A DNA stretch of 11,151 nucleotides from Dechloromonas sp. (GCA_017302355.1 JAFLDQ010000114.1:1-11151), one strand, 5' to 3'. Counted from the first letter of the stretch, positions 1 to 9,696 are shown. The notes: a model not told the origin generated them from the sequence alone. Numbers and translations: made by a program.

Positions 1-2152
<2,152 letters not shown>

Positions 2153-2177
<25 letters not shown>

Positions 2178-2243
2178 TTGTCGCGGTCGACCGCAAAATG
2201 CGGTCAATAATGAAGAAGGCCGGGAAGCGTTTCCCGGCCTTCT
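2153..2243 (+). repeat. ppsA 3' end and terminator, left copy of a direct repeat
   Basis: The last codons of ppsA plus the following 21 nt (2153-2198) recur at 6104-6149 with 40 of 46 identical bases and no gap. After a 9-nt length difference, the terminator region 2221-2243 recurs at 6163-6185 with 18 of 23 identical. The two copies bracket the restriction and toxin-antitoxin genes. The left copy belongs to the functional gene; the right one is decayed. Confidence 0.8.
2184..2205 (+). repeat. Alternating GCGGTC/GACCGC inverted repeats after ppsA stop
   Basis: Immediately after the ppsA stop come GCGGTC (2183-2188), GACCGC (2189-2194), a 5-nt spacer AAAAT and GCGGTC (2200-2205). The middle copy can pair with either neighbour. 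The first two form a perfect 12-bp palindrome, which is repeated in the decayed ppsA copy at 6134-6145, and a related palindrome lies at 6213-6230. No function is evident; in RNA only the GACCGC-AAAAT-GCGGTC hairpin is sterically reasonable. Confidence 0.55.
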
Positions 2244-2248
2244 GTTTT
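2214..2248 (+). terminator. Intrinsic terminator of ppsA
   Basis: A perfect 13-bp stem (2214-2226 with 2231-2243) closes a GCGT loop and is followed by TGTTTT. It lies 36 nt after the ppsA stop, between two converging genes. On the minus strand the tail is only weakly T-rich (TTCATTATT), so it may also serve the toxin gene, but less efficiently. Confidence 0.9.
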
Positions 2249-2263
2249 ACGGCGTTGCCACGT

Positions 2264-2620
2264 TTAGCCTGGATCGTTCTGGGGTATATGCCGCTCCAGG
2301 TCCATGCTGTCGTGCAAGAGCCGCAGAACGTCAATCACCTGGCTATCTTGATCACTGGCGACCCGGAACATGATGAAATGTCGCCCCTTGCGTCCATTCC
2401 CCGCAACATGAAGCGTCCGGATGTTGGTGCCGATTTCGGGCCGCTCCTTGACCCCAATGATGGAAGGACCGGCACAAAGGGCTTTCAACGCCGATGACAG
2501 TGTATCGGCATAAGCCCGCGCCTGCCCTGAACCAAAGTTATCTGCAGTCCAGCGCAGAATCTGACGGAAATCGGTCTCCGCAGCAGCCGATAGGCGAACC
2601 GTCCAGGAATTTTCAGCCAC
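2264..2620 (-). CDS. parE: RelE/ParE-family toxin of a type II toxin-antitoxin pair
   Basis: This is a 118-aa protein of the RelE/ParE toxin superfamily. ParE members inhibit DNA gyrase; RelE members cleave mRNA at the ribosome. The sequence pattern is ParE-like: an N-terminal RLSAAAETDFRQILRWT helix, FGSGQARAYADTL in the second helix, the central R-P-x-x-G-x-N-x-R-x-L-H stretch, and the C-terminal strand-helix VIDVLRLLHDSMDLERHIP typical of ParE. The start is GTG at 2620, which overlaps the antitoxin stop by one base (TAGTG), so translation is very likely coupled to the antitoxin. The length is slightly above the family's usual 95-105 aa because of an N-terminal extension and a short tail. 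The exact target is not shown by sequence. The gene converges with ppsA across the 2214-2248 hairpin. Confidence 0.9.
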   Translation of the reverse strand: MAENSWTVRLSAAAETDFRQILRWTADNFGSGQARAYADTLSSALKALCAGPSIIGVKERPEIGTNIRTLHVAGNGRKGRHFIMFRVASDQDSQVIDVLRLLHDSMDLERHIPQNDPG

Positions 2621-2898
2621 TACGCGCCAATTACTTCGGAAGTCAGCGCGGCCAGATGCTGGCCAAACATGTCCGCCGAGCCAAAACTGCGGAAGTTGCC
2701 GGCCTCGATGTCGGCAATGCCCACCTTGGCGGCATCGCGCAAGGCCGCCAGGCGCATTTCGTCTTCCGATTCCCGGCGCTCAACCAGCCGCAAACCTTCG
2801 CGCAGAACTTCGCTGGCGTTCTGGTAACGCCCGGAGGTGACGAGTTGTTCCACAAAGTGAGCCTGGTGCTCAGTAAGGACAACATTACGTGTTGGCAT
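2620..2898 (-). CDS. parD: ParD-like ribbon-helix-helix antitoxin
   Basis: This 92-aa antitoxin neutralises the downstream ParE-like toxin and should repress its own operon as an RHH dimer. The first about 45 residues (MPTRNVVLTEHQAHFVEQLV, then SGRYQNASEVLREGLRLVE) are the classic ParD DNA-binding half: one beta strand, a helix, then the G-R-Y-x-N-A-S-E-V-x-R turn. The remainder is an acidic, presumably flexible toxin-binding tail. The frame is open further upstream to 3015, but ATG at 2898 is chosen because AGGAGG (plus-strand cctcct at 2904-2909) sits 5 nt before it, the family start MPTRN follows directly, and the promoter lies immediately upstream. It overlaps the toxin by one base. Confidence 0.93.
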   Translation of the reverse strand: MPTRNVVLTEHQAHFVEQLVTSGRYQNASEVLREGLRLVERRESEDEMRLAALRDAAKVGIADIEAGNFRSFGSADMFGQHLAALTSEVIGA

Positions 2899-2925
2899 GA
2901 GAGCCTCCTGAGTCAAGGTTAGTGT

Positions 2926-2940
2926 TGGCATACTATGCCA
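2926..2940 (-). promoter_or_regulatory. Palindromic operator of the parDE pair
   Basis: TGGCATA-C-TATGCCA is a perfect 15-bp palindrome (7-bp arms, one central base), 28 nt upstream of the antitoxin ATG and directly over the predicted -10 box. Position and symmetry fit an autoregulatory site for the RHH antitoxin. Binding itself is inferred. Confidence 0.7.
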
Positions 2941-2958
2941 TGCAGACCGGACTGGCAA
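2930..2958 (-). promoter_or_regulatory. Sigma-70-like promoter of the parDE pair
   Basis: Read on the minus strand, a -35 box TTGCCA (2958-2953) and a -10 box TAGTAT (2935-2930) are separated by exactly 17 nt. The -10 box lies inside the palindrome at 2926-2940. This gives the toxin-antitoxin pair its own promoter, independent of the restriction gene that ends upstream at 3016. Confidence 0.7.
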
Positions 2959-3015
2959 GACAAGAGCTATCACCGCCCGCGGATGACCTTCCTGATCGCT
3001 GCGACTACCCGCCAC

Positions 3016-5760
3016 CTAGCGCGTCCGCTTCGATGGGGTTTTCCCGGTTGGTAGCAGGGATGCCGCGAGTTGCTGGTACAGCCCGAAGAGAAACGCCACG
3101 CGCGCGGCATCGGTGAGGGCGTTTTTGTAGCCATAGGCGGCGTCGACCGCGGCATCCAGTCTCTGGTGCGCCTTCACCAGATCGGGCGGCATGGTCAGCG
3201 GGTCGTAGAGGTCGGCGAGCGTCGCGCCCGGATGCGCGGCGCGGGCATCGAGGACGGTTTGTGCGGCGGTCTCGATGGCGGCGCGCTGTTTGTCGGTGGG
3301 CGTGGGCCAGGGGAAGGTGTTGTAGGTGTATTTGACAGAATAACGAATATCACTTTTCAGACGGCCCGATGTAATTCGAGTCCAAGCCATGTGCATTGCA
3401 CTGCCGACAATCCCGAAGTGATAGAGCGACGCATCGGGAATGAATTGCAGATCGTTGGCAGCGACGATGGAATGATCGAGGTAGCCAATCGGGATATAGC
3501 GGCGGTTTTCCGACGATGTGCGCGGCAAGGCCAGATAGCGCCCCGATGTGGGCTGCCGGTTCTCCGTGAACAGGGTTGGCGTATTGGCCTTGAGGCGCGT
3601 GGCCGCCTTGGCGCTGGCCTCGCGCATGCGGCGCACGCCATTGACGCGCGCACGCACCAACGGCATGGCGCGCAAGGTTTGCGGTGGACAATCGACCAGC
3701 CACAGGCAATAGCGTATGTTGCCATTAATGAACCCTTCCGCCCCGAGATAGGGACGAATCCACGGGGCGGCTTGCGGCTCCGCTGCCAGCAACTGGTCGC
3801 GCTCTTCCGGCTCCAGAATGAGATTGCCGCCATCGGCGGGAATGCTGCCATTGGCGATGGCAGGCGCGGCGGATAGCGGTGTCATGCGTGACTGTGCAAT
3901 GACATCCGGTGCGTCCACCAAATACGGATTGATGTTCGAGACCTTCACCGCATGGGCCTCGCCCTTGATGTTTTCATATTCGAAGATGGTCTTCTCGGCC
4001 ACGTTGCCGAGACCAAAGCCGACGATGACACAGTGCACGGCAGCCTTGCCGCGCGCCTCGTTGCTCCATGAAAAGGTGCGATGGGCGAAATGAATCTTGA
4101 CACCCTGCGCCAGCATCCAGCCCCACAGCGCGCCGACCTGTTCGCCCTGGGTGATGCTGTTGGTGGACACGAACGCGGCGCGAATGGCTGGATTGGCGGC
4201 CAAGTAACGCGCAGCCTTCACATACCAGGCGGCAACGAAATCCAGCAGCCCGGCGTTATCGATGCCGGCGAACACCGTGTGCGTGTCCTCGCGCTGGGCG
4301 TCGTCCAGGTACTTGGCACCGACAAACGGCGGATTCCCCAGTACATAGCTGCAACGCCCGGCCGGCAGGACGGCGTTCCAGTCCAGTTGCAGGGCGTTGC
4401 CGTGCACGATGGTGGCCGAGTGGGCGAGCGGGATGCGCACGAAGTAGGCGCCGAATTCTTCGCTGACCTTGATGTTCATTTGATGATCGACCAGCCACAG
4501 CGCGACTTGGGCGATCTGCGCCGGGAAGTCCTCGATCTCGATGCCGAAGAACTGGTCGACGTCCACGGTGATGAGCTGGTGAATGTCCAGCATCTGCTGG
4601 CCGCTGGCATGGGCGGCGCGCAAAACTTCCAGCTCCAGCAGGCGCAACTCGCGGTAGGTGATGACGAGGAAGTTGCCGCAACCGCAGGCGGGGTCGAAAA
4701 AGGTTAGCTTGCGCAGCCTGGCGTGAAACTCGGCGAGCTTCTTCTTGTTGCCTTTGATCTTCTCGAACTCGGCCCACAGGCCATCGAGGAAGAGCGGCTT
4801 GATCAGCTTGAGGATGTTTTCCTCGCTGGTGTAGTGCGCGCCGAGATTGCGCCGCGCCTTGTCGTCCATGATGCTCTGGAACAGGCTGCCGAAGATGGCC
4901 GGCGAAATCAGGCTCCAGTCCAGCCCGCACAGATCGAGCAGGCTTTCGCGCATGGCGGCGTCGAAGCTGGCCGGGGCCAGCATGGCCTCGAACAGTTTGC
5001 CGTTGATGTAGGGGAAAGCGCCGAGTTGTTCGTCCAGATTCTTGAGGCGCTTTTCCGGCGGCGTATTGAGAATGTGGAACAGGGTGGCGATGTGGTGGGC
5101 GAGGTCGGAACCGTCCACGCTGGTGCGCTGCTCGATGTAATCCTGAAACTGGCGTTTCTCGAAGATGCTCGTATCCTCGGCGAACAGGCAGAACAGCAGG
5201 CGGACGAGGTAAAGCTCCAGCGACCTGCCTTCGTAGCCGATGGCCTTGAGCTGGTCGTGCAGGCGGCCCATGCGCTCGGCGGCCTTGATGTTGATCGGGT
5301 CTTGCGGCTTGATGACCTGGGTTTGATAGCCGGCGATGAAGCCGAACAGGCGCACATGCTTGTGCAGTTCGGCGAGCGCGAATTCGTGAACGGCGTTTTC
5401 GGCGAGATCGAACAGGCGGAAGCGTGCGAAGTCGCAGACCAGCACGAAGCGCGGCAGATCGCGCTCGGCAATGCCGGGGAAGTAGTCCATCGCTTGGCCA
5501 TAGGCGCGGTCGAGATTCTTGCCGCGCGATTTCATCTCGACCAGCAGGATGCCGGGCCAGAACAGGTCCACGAATCCGGCCGCGCCGCCGTATTTCTTGA
5601 CGGCATGCTCGAAGCTGGCAATGCGCTTGTCGGTGATGCCGAAGATTTCGAAGAAGGCGATCAGGAAGGGCTTTGCCTCGGCATCTTCATTGCAGGCGTC
5701 GGCCCAATGCTTGGAAAACGCGAGGGCGCGGGATTTGATTTCGTTCCAGGAGAGGGGCAT
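3016..5760 (-). CDS. MmeI-like single-chain restriction-modification enzyme (type IIG/IIL)
   Basis: This 914-aa protein matches the length (about 920 aa) and domain order of MmeI-family enzymes, which cut DNA at a fixed distance from an asymmetric site and methylate adenine on one strand. The N-terminal nuclease core has D65, E75 and K77 in VDLFWPGILLVEMKSRG, the D-X9-E-X-K spacing described for MmeI. A helical spacer follows (about 150-300). The gamma-class N6-adenine methyltransferase comes next: LGAHYTSEENILKLIKPLF (306-324), SAM-binding FDPACGCGNF (355-364) and catalytic NPPF (476-479). The target-recognition region runs about 620-820, ending in RYSVKYTYNTFPWP, with a C-terminal helical domain after it. 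No stop or frameshift interrupts it, and both activities look intact. The start ATG at 5760 follows the stop of the 88-aa ORF by 3 nt without a clear ribosome binding site, so translation is probably coupled. The toxin-antitoxin genes lie downstream on the same strand. Confidence 0.93.
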   Translation of the reverse strand: MPLSWNEIKSRALAFSKHWADACNEDAEAKPFLIAFFEIFGITDKRIASFEHAVKKYGGAAGFVDLFWPGILLVEMKSRGKNLDRAYGQAMDYFPGIAERDLPRFVLVCDFARFRLFDLAENAVHEFALAELHKHVRLFGFIAGYQTQVIKPQDPINIKAAERMGRLHDQLKAIGYEGRSLELYLVRLLFCLFAEDTSIFEKRQFQDYIEQRTSVDGSDLAHHIATLFHILNTPPEKRLKNLDEQLGAFPYINGKLFEAMLAPASFDAAMRESLLDLCGLDWSLISPAIFGSLFQSIMDDKARRNLGAHYTSEENILKLIKPLFLDGLWAEFEKIKGNKKKLAEFHARLRKLTFFDPACGCGNFLVITYRELRLLELEVLRAAHASGQQMLDIHQLITVDVDQFFGIEIEDFPAQIAQVALWLVDHQMNIKVSEEFGAYFVRIPLAHSATIVHGNALQLDWNAVLPAGRCSYVLGNPPFVGAKYLDDAQREDTHTVFAGIDNAGLLDFVAAWYVKAARYLAANPAIRAAFVSTNSITQGEQVGALWGWMLAQGVKIHFAHRTFSWSNEARGKAAVHCVIVGFGLGNVAEKTIFEYENIKGEAHAVKVSNINPYLVDAPDVIAQSRMTPLSAAPAIANGSIPADGGNLILEPEERDQLLAAEPQAAPWIRPYLGAEGFINGNIRYCLWLVDCPPQTLRAMPLVRARVNGVRRMREASAKAATRLKANTPTLFTENRQPTSGRYLALPRTSSENRRYIPIGYLDHSIVAANDLQFIPDASLYHFGIVGSAMHMAWTRITSGRLKSDIRYSVKYTYNTFPWPTPTDKQRAAIETAAQTVLDARAAHPGATLADLYDPLTMPPDLVKAHQRLDAAVDAAYGYKNALTDAARVAFLFGLYQQLAASLLPTGKTPSKRTR

Positions 5761-5763
5761 CAG

Positions 5764-6030
5764 TTAAAAGGGGAGAGACCAGGTCTTCTGGTCAGCGAGT
5801 TCAGCATGAAGCCAAGCGGGATCAAGATCTGCGCCATTCAAGGCGCGCTTTGGCAGATGACCAACGATGACTTCCAGTGTTCGAATGTCGATCTGCGCTT
5901 CGTGTTCTGCATACATGGCGTGAAAGGCGGCGGTGCATGTTCCCGCCAGAACATCTGGATGACGATGCCAAAGAACTGGCTGATCGTAGGCATAAGTGTG
6001 CGGGACCTTGAGGGTTTTCAATCCTAGCAT
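5764..6030 (-). CDS. Unknown 88-aa protein directly upstream of the MmeI-like gene
   Basis: I do not recognise the family. The product is 88 aa, His- and Trp-containing and soluble, with no membrane segment or signal peptide. Its first part reads MLGLKTLKVPHTYAYDQPVL; a middle stretch FHAMYAEHEAQIDIRTLEVI follows, and the C-terminus is DPAWLHAELADQKTWSLPF. The stop TAA (5766-5764) is 3 nt before the restriction gene's ATG, which argues for one transcript and translational coupling. The frame is open upstream to 6147 (TTG), but that extension runs backwards through the decayed ppsA fragment. ATG at 6030 is therefore preferred, although no Shine-Dalgarno sequence is visible before it. It may be a regulator or partner of the restriction system, the remnant of a longer gene, or non-coding. 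Confidence 0.55.
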   Translation of the reverse strand: MLGLKTLKVPHTYAYDQPVLWHRHPDVLAGTCTAAFHAMYAEHEAQIDIRTLEVIVGHLPKRALNGADLDPAWLHAELADQKTWSLPF

Positions 6031-6066
6031 GGCGAGATGGCGTTGATTTGATTCAATTAGACCGCC

Positions 6067-6185
6067 GCCGGCAAGATCGAAAAGTTCAAGCGAAGTCCGG
6101 GGTGCTGGCCGGCCATTTGAGAGCCTGATTGACGCGGTCGACCGCAAAAAGCGTGCAAAGATCCGGCAGCGAATCCTGGCCTTCT
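6067..6185 (+). pseudogene. Decayed ppsA remnant: internal fragment, 3' end and terminator
   Basis: Three pieces of ppsA sequence occur here in the right order. Positions 6067-6090 match ppsA 825-848 (23 of 24, encoding AGKIEKFK). Positions 6104-6149 match ppsA 2153-2198 (40 of 46, including the terminal GCC TGA). Positions 6163-6185 match the ppsA terminator 2221-2243 (18 of 23), with stem-breaking changes. About 1.3 kb of the gene is missing between the first two pieces, and they are in different frames with an early TGA at 6118-6120, so nothing is encoded. This is direct sequence evidence for a second, degraded copy of the ppsA 3' region on the far side of the restriction/toxin-antitoxin block. 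Confidence 0.75.
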
Positions 6186-6212
6186 TTCGCCCTGCTGCTC
6201 AAGGAGCGAACT

Positions 6213-6230
6213 GCGGTCGACGTTGACCGC
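6213..6230. repeat. Palindrome downstream of the permease gene
   Basis: GCGGTC (6213-6218) and GACCGC (6225-6230) flank GACGTT, which itself nearly pairs. It lies 16 nt past the permease stop on the minus strand, without a T-tract, so it is not a convincing terminator. It shares the GCGGTC/GACCGC words with the sequences after both ppsA ends. Confidence 0.4.
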
Positions 6231-6245
6231 TGCTCGCCAGCGGCG

Positions 6246-8075
6246 TCAGAGCGGGAAGACCCAGGGCACCATGACGACGCCGACGACCATGACGATCAGC
6301 GTCAGCGGCAGGCCGAGGCGGATGAAGTCGGCGAAACCGTAGTTGCCGGCGGTGGCGACCAGGCCGTTGATCGGCGAGATCGGCGTCATGAAGGCGCTCG
6401 ATGCGGCGAGCGCGACGATCATCGCGAACGGGTAGGGCGAGACCTGCAACTCGTTGGCGATCGCCAGAGCGATCGGGATCATCAGTACCGCGTTGGCGGT
6501 GTTGGCGATGAACAGCCCGAGCACCACGGTGATCGCGAAGAGCAGCGCCAGGATGGCGTAGGTTCCGCTGTTGGCGGTGAAGGCGACCAGCGCGTGCGCC
6601 GCCATGTCCACGCCGCCGGTGCGCTCGAGCGCCATGGCGAAGGGCATCATGCCGACGATCATGAGCAGGCTTTTCATCTGGATCGAACGGTAGGCCTGGT
6701 CGAGGCTGATGCAGCGGAAGAAACCCATCATCAGGCAGCCGATCAGCGCCGCATGCACGTTGGGCACGACGCCGGTGGCCATCAGGGCGACGACCAAGGC
6801 CAGCGTCAGGATGGCGTAGGGCGCCTTTCTCGCGGCTGGCAGCACCTCGTCGAATTCGCGCGGCAGATTGAGCACGACGACGTCGCGGCTGTCTTCCTGG
6901 AGCTGGCGGATGGTCCGCCACGGGCCGGCGAGCAGCAGCGTGTCGCCGACCTTGAGTTTCGTCTGGCGCAGGTTGTACGGTTTGCGCGCGACCTTGCCGC
7001 GGCGGACGCCGACCACCGTCAGCTCGGAACGCCCGAGTTCCTCGGCCTCGGCGACCGTCTTGCGCGCGAAGCGGGAGTCCTCCGGCAGGATGACCTCGAC
7101 CATGCCGAACTCGTGAGAGCGGTCGATGAAATAGCTCTCCGACGCCGGCAGCAGGTCAACCTTGTACTGCTCGCACAGCGCCGCCACGTCGAGCTCCGGC
7201 AGGTCGAGGTCGAGCAACAGGGCGTCGCCGGCCTGCAGGACGGTGTCAGGGTTGCGCGCCAGCAGCCGGCGGTTGCGGCCCTCGCCGCGCTCGATGAGGA
7301 TGATCCGCACGCCGATCAGGGCGGTCAGGCCCATCCTGCCGATGGGCTGCCGCAGCAGCGGCGAATCGGGGCGCACGCGGACGCGGTATTCGCGGTCGGC
7401 GAGCTGGTAGCGCTCGACCCACTTCTTGAGCTTGGGCCGGCTCTGCGCCAGACCGTCGTCGGCCGCCTCGGCGCGCAGCCAGCGGCGCGCCAGATGCATG
7501 TAGGCGATGCTCAGGAACAGAATGGGCAGGCCGAAGGGAGTGAAGGAGAAGAAGTTGAAGCCGTCCGCGCCGTGGCGGATCAGCTCGTAGTTGATGACCA
7601 GGTTGGGTGAGGTGGCGACCAGCGTCAACATGCCGCTGATCAGCGCCGCGTAGGCCATCGGCATCATGAGCTGGCTGGGCGCGGCGCCGGTCCGGCTGGC
7701 GATGCGCATCACCACCGGGATGAACATCGCGACGACGCCGGTCGAGCTCATCACCGAGCCGAGCAGGCCGACCGCCAGCATCAGGATGGCGAGCTGGCGC
7801 CAGGGATTGTCGCCGCCGCGGGTCGCCAGCCAGTCGCCGATGCGCCGCGCGACGCCGGTGCGCGCCAGCGCTTCGCCGATCACGAACATCGCCCCGATGA
7901 GGACGATGTTGGGGTTGGCGAAACCGGCGATGGCCTCGTTCACGGTGATGACGCCGGTGAAGGGCAGCGCCACCATGGCGATCAGCGCCACGGCGTCGAC
8001 GCGCGGCCGGTTGATGGCGAACATCACGATGGCGGCGCCCAGCAGCAACAGGACGGTCAGAAGCTCGGCATTCAT
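6246..8075 (-). CDS. SLC13-family anion permease with two RCK_C (TrkA_C) domains
   Basis: This 609-aa inner-membrane protein has the YfbS-like layout. An N-terminal block of transmembrane helices (about 1-200) carries the family signatures FANPNIVLIGAMFVIGEAL and LVATSPNLVIN. A cytoplasmic insert contains two RCK_C/TrkA_C-type domains (about 225-300, with LIGVRIILIERG and GDALLLDLDL; and about 320-395, with ELTVVGVRRG and VGDTLLLAGP). A C-terminal transmembrane block (about 415-609) includes the second signature half, IANTANAVLMIPIALAIA and SPINGLVATAGNYGFADF. Proteins of this group move dicarboxylates, sulfate or other anions with sodium or protons; the substrate cannot be read from the sequence. 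The RCK_C domains suggest ligand-gated control. The start is ATG 8075, with GGGAGAG 12 nt upstream, somewhat distant for a ribosome site. It stands alone, with no obvious terminator or operon partner. Confidence 0.9.
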   Translation of the reverse strand: MNAELLTVLLLLGAAIVMFAINRPRVDAVALIAMVALPFTGVITVNEAIAGFANPNIVLIGAMFVIGEALARTGVARRIGDWLATRGGDNPWRQLAILMLAVGLLGSVMSSTGVVAMFIPVVMRIASRTGAAPSQLMMPMAYAALISGMLTLVATSPNLVINYELIRHGADGFNFFSFTPFGLPILFLSIAYMHLARRWLRAEAADDGLAQSRPKLKKWVERYQLADREYRVRVRPDSPLLRQPIGRMGLTALIGVRIILIERGEGRNRRLLARNPDTVLQAGDALLLDLDLPELDVAALCEQYKVDLLPASESYFIDRSHEFGMVEVILPEDSRFARKTVAEAEELGRSELTVVGVRRGKVARKPYNLRQTKLKVGDTLLLAGPWRTIRQLQEDSRDVVVLNLPREFDEVLPAARKAPYAILTLALVVALMATGVVPNVHAALIGCLMMGFFRCISLDQAYRSIQMKSLLMIVGMMPFAMALERTGGVDMAAHALVAFTANSGTYAILALLFAITVVLGLFIANTANAVLMIPIALAIANELQVSPYPFAMIVALAASSAFMTPISPINGLVATAGNYGFADFIRLGLPLTLIVMVVGVVMVPWVFPL

Positions 8076-8164
8076 CGGCGGCGGCCGCTCTCCCTGCGGA
8101 TAAGGCTCAAGGATACATCAGGCGCGCGGCGCAGGATTTCTGCTGGTGACGGCCGGGGTTCTCA

Positions 8165-8194
8165 ACCGGCAAAACCGGCAAAACCGCAAAACCG
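8165..8194. repeat. Short tandem CCGGCAAAA-type repeat at the left IS border
   Basis: Four imperfect copies of an 8-9 nt unit (AACCGGCAA, AACCGGCAA, AACCGCAA, AACCGG) lie directly against the left end of the insertion sequence. The rest of the 119-nt stretch 8076-8194, upstream of the permease, shows no gene. A related word occurs in the palindrome near 11064-11084 in inverse orientation, with two extra bases. Confidence 0.55.
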
Positions 8195-8221
8195 GGGACA
8201 GACCCTCATGGCACTACGATA
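8195..8221 (+). repeat. Left terminal inverted repeat of the IS4-family element
   Basis: It pairs with 9697-9723, with a single mismatch (8205 C versus A in the partner). It contains the transposase stop codon (TGA on the minus strand at 8208-8206). Confidence 0.9.
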
Positions 8222-9609
8222 AGCCCGCGTGCGACCCGTTGATCGAAGAGCTTTCTTCTGGCGACCTGTCTGGGCTCGGTCAGCAAAGGAAGCGGTTTGG
8301 GCCGTCGTTTTTTGGCGCGAGGTTCGATTCGTCCTGGACGCTGAGGGATCGTCAAACCGGCGATGGTGGCAAGGACGGTGGCGAACATGAAGGACAAACG
8401 CCGTCGGCCACAATGGCGAAGCTGCTCGCCAAACGCAAGAAGCACACGCTTGGCGCCAGTAAAGCTCAAGCAGCGGGGCAGCATCTCGCCCAGTCGGGCG
8501 GCGGTTGCCATCGTCCATCGCACCAAGTTGTAGGCGAGCAAATACACCGCGATCTCCTTCTCGATCATTGCCGGCGAGCGGCAGCGCAACACATCCATGG
8601 CCATCGTCACCTTGATCGTGCGCCAGTCCACCTCGATGTTCCAGCGCAGGGCATAAAGAGCGTCCAGTTCGCGTGGCGCCACGGTGTCTGGATCAAGCAA
8701 GGTCGTGACCAATATCCGTCCGTCGATCTCGACTTCGCGCATGCGCAGCACCGCCGGACAATAACGGTAGTCGTCAGGGCTCATCCACTTGGGGCGCTGA
8801 GGCCGAGGCCAATCGACCCCATGGTCGTTCCTGCCCAATGAACGGCCTTGTGCGAAGTCGGTGAGGCGTCTTCCCTGTTGAACCATGACCACATCGCCCC
8901 CACGACGTTGAACCTCGGCAATAATCCACCAGGTTGCCAGCAGAGCATCGGCCAGCAGAATGTCGCCCCGACCGATCAGCGGCAGCAGTCCGCGCAACAG
9001 CGTCTGTTCGCCGGTGCCCTTGCCTTCACAGGCGGTGACGGCATGGCCAAGCACGGCGCCGCTCGCCAGACTGATCAAGCCGCCGATGCGGGCAACGGGA
9101 AATCCCAGCCCCGGCTTCTGTTCGGAACTCTGGGGGAATGCACCTTGATTCTCCGGTGTGTCGGGCATGGATACCGTGGTGCCATCGAACAGCTTGACGT
9201 GGCGTCCGCGCCAACTCCAAGCCTTGGGCATGCGCGCTTCCAGCCGCTCGCCTACTCTGCGTAACAGCCGTTGCGGTATCGCCAGCGGCAAACGTTGCCG
9301 GGCCTGGCAGTACGGGCCGGTGTTCAGCCCGCACCCCGGACGCCCTTCGGCGACGCGCTCCGACAGGTGCCGCCCGACCACCTCCTGGCAGGCGCGGTCT
9401 TCGGACAGAACCTGGCCGACAAACAGCCGCAGTGTGGTCAGCGGTGGGTAGAGCCGATCCCGGTCGTCGCCCGCTTCCGTCGCCACGATGTCGGCGACCT
9501 CCTCGCCCGCCAGAACATCCGAGAACACCCCGTTACCTCCTTGGGCAAACTGGTGACGCAGTGCCATCACGCCACGACGCATACGTTCCCGTCGTTTGAT
9601 AATATCCAT
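8206..9609 (-). CDS. IS4-family DDE transposase
   Basis: This 467-aa cut-and-paste transposase is apparently intact. The catalytic triad is visible: D142 in KLFDGTTVSMPD, D221 in ILLADALLATW, and E326 within the family's YREK signature (Y319, R322, E326, K333: exact Y-2-R-3-E-6-K spacing in YALRWNIEVDWRTIK). An N-terminal helical DNA-binding region (about 1-110) and a basic C-terminus (AKKRRPKP) surround the RNase-H-like core. The start ATG 9609 has GGGAGG about 9 nt upstream, and the gene ends within the left inverted repeat (IVVP, stop). No frameshift is present, so the element could be active. Confidence 0.95.
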   Translation of the reverse strand: MDIIKRRERMRRGVMALRHQFAQGGNGVFSDVLAGEEVADIVATEAGDDRDRLYPPLTTLRLFVGQVLSEDRACQEVVGRHLSERVAEGRPGCGLNTGPYCQARQRLPLAIPQRLLRRVGERLEARMPKAWSWRGRHVKLFDGTTVSMPDTPENQGAFPQSSEQKPGLGFPVARIGGLISLASGAVLGHAVTACEGKGTGEQTLLRGLLPLIGRGDILLADALLATWWIIAEVQRRGGDVVMVQQGRRLTDFAQGRSLGRNDHGVDWPRPQRPKWMSPDDYRYCPAVLRMREVEIDGRILVTTLLDPDTVAPRELDALYALRWNIEVDWRTIKVTMAMDVLRCRSPAMIEKEIAVYLLAYNLVRWTMATAARLGEMLPRCLSFTGAKRVLLAFGEQLRHCGRRRLSFMFATVLATIAGLTIPQRPGRIEPRAKKRRPKPLPLLTEPRQVARRKLFDQRVARGLIVVP

Positions 9610-9696
9610 GCGGGCTGACCTCCCTCATTGCCGTGCCGTTGTCGATCAACTTCAGCATAGCAATTCGCGGACCAGTCAGCCCATATGCCTTTCGCC

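Noticed and set aside
2898..3015. N-terminal extension of the antitoxin up to 3015
   Set aside because: It would include the promoter and operator. The internal ATG has an ideal ribosome site and matches the family start.
4081..6027. Two long plus-strand open frames opposite the restriction enzyme gene
   Set aside because: They are mirror frames of a high-GC coding region. The minus strand carries all catalytic motifs of the MmeI family.
6129..7610. 493-codon open frame on the plus strand
   Set aside because: It is antisense to the permease gene, and its product is an implausible His/Asp/Arg/Gln-rich string. The minus-strand frame has clear membrane helices and family motifs.
8165..8194. 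CRISPR-like short repeats
   Set aside because: The units are 8-9 nt, directly adjacent and without spacers, so this is a simple tandem repeat.
8146..8841. Plus-strand open frames across the IS
   Set aside because: They are antisense to the transposase, whose DDE and YREK motifs fix the coding strand.
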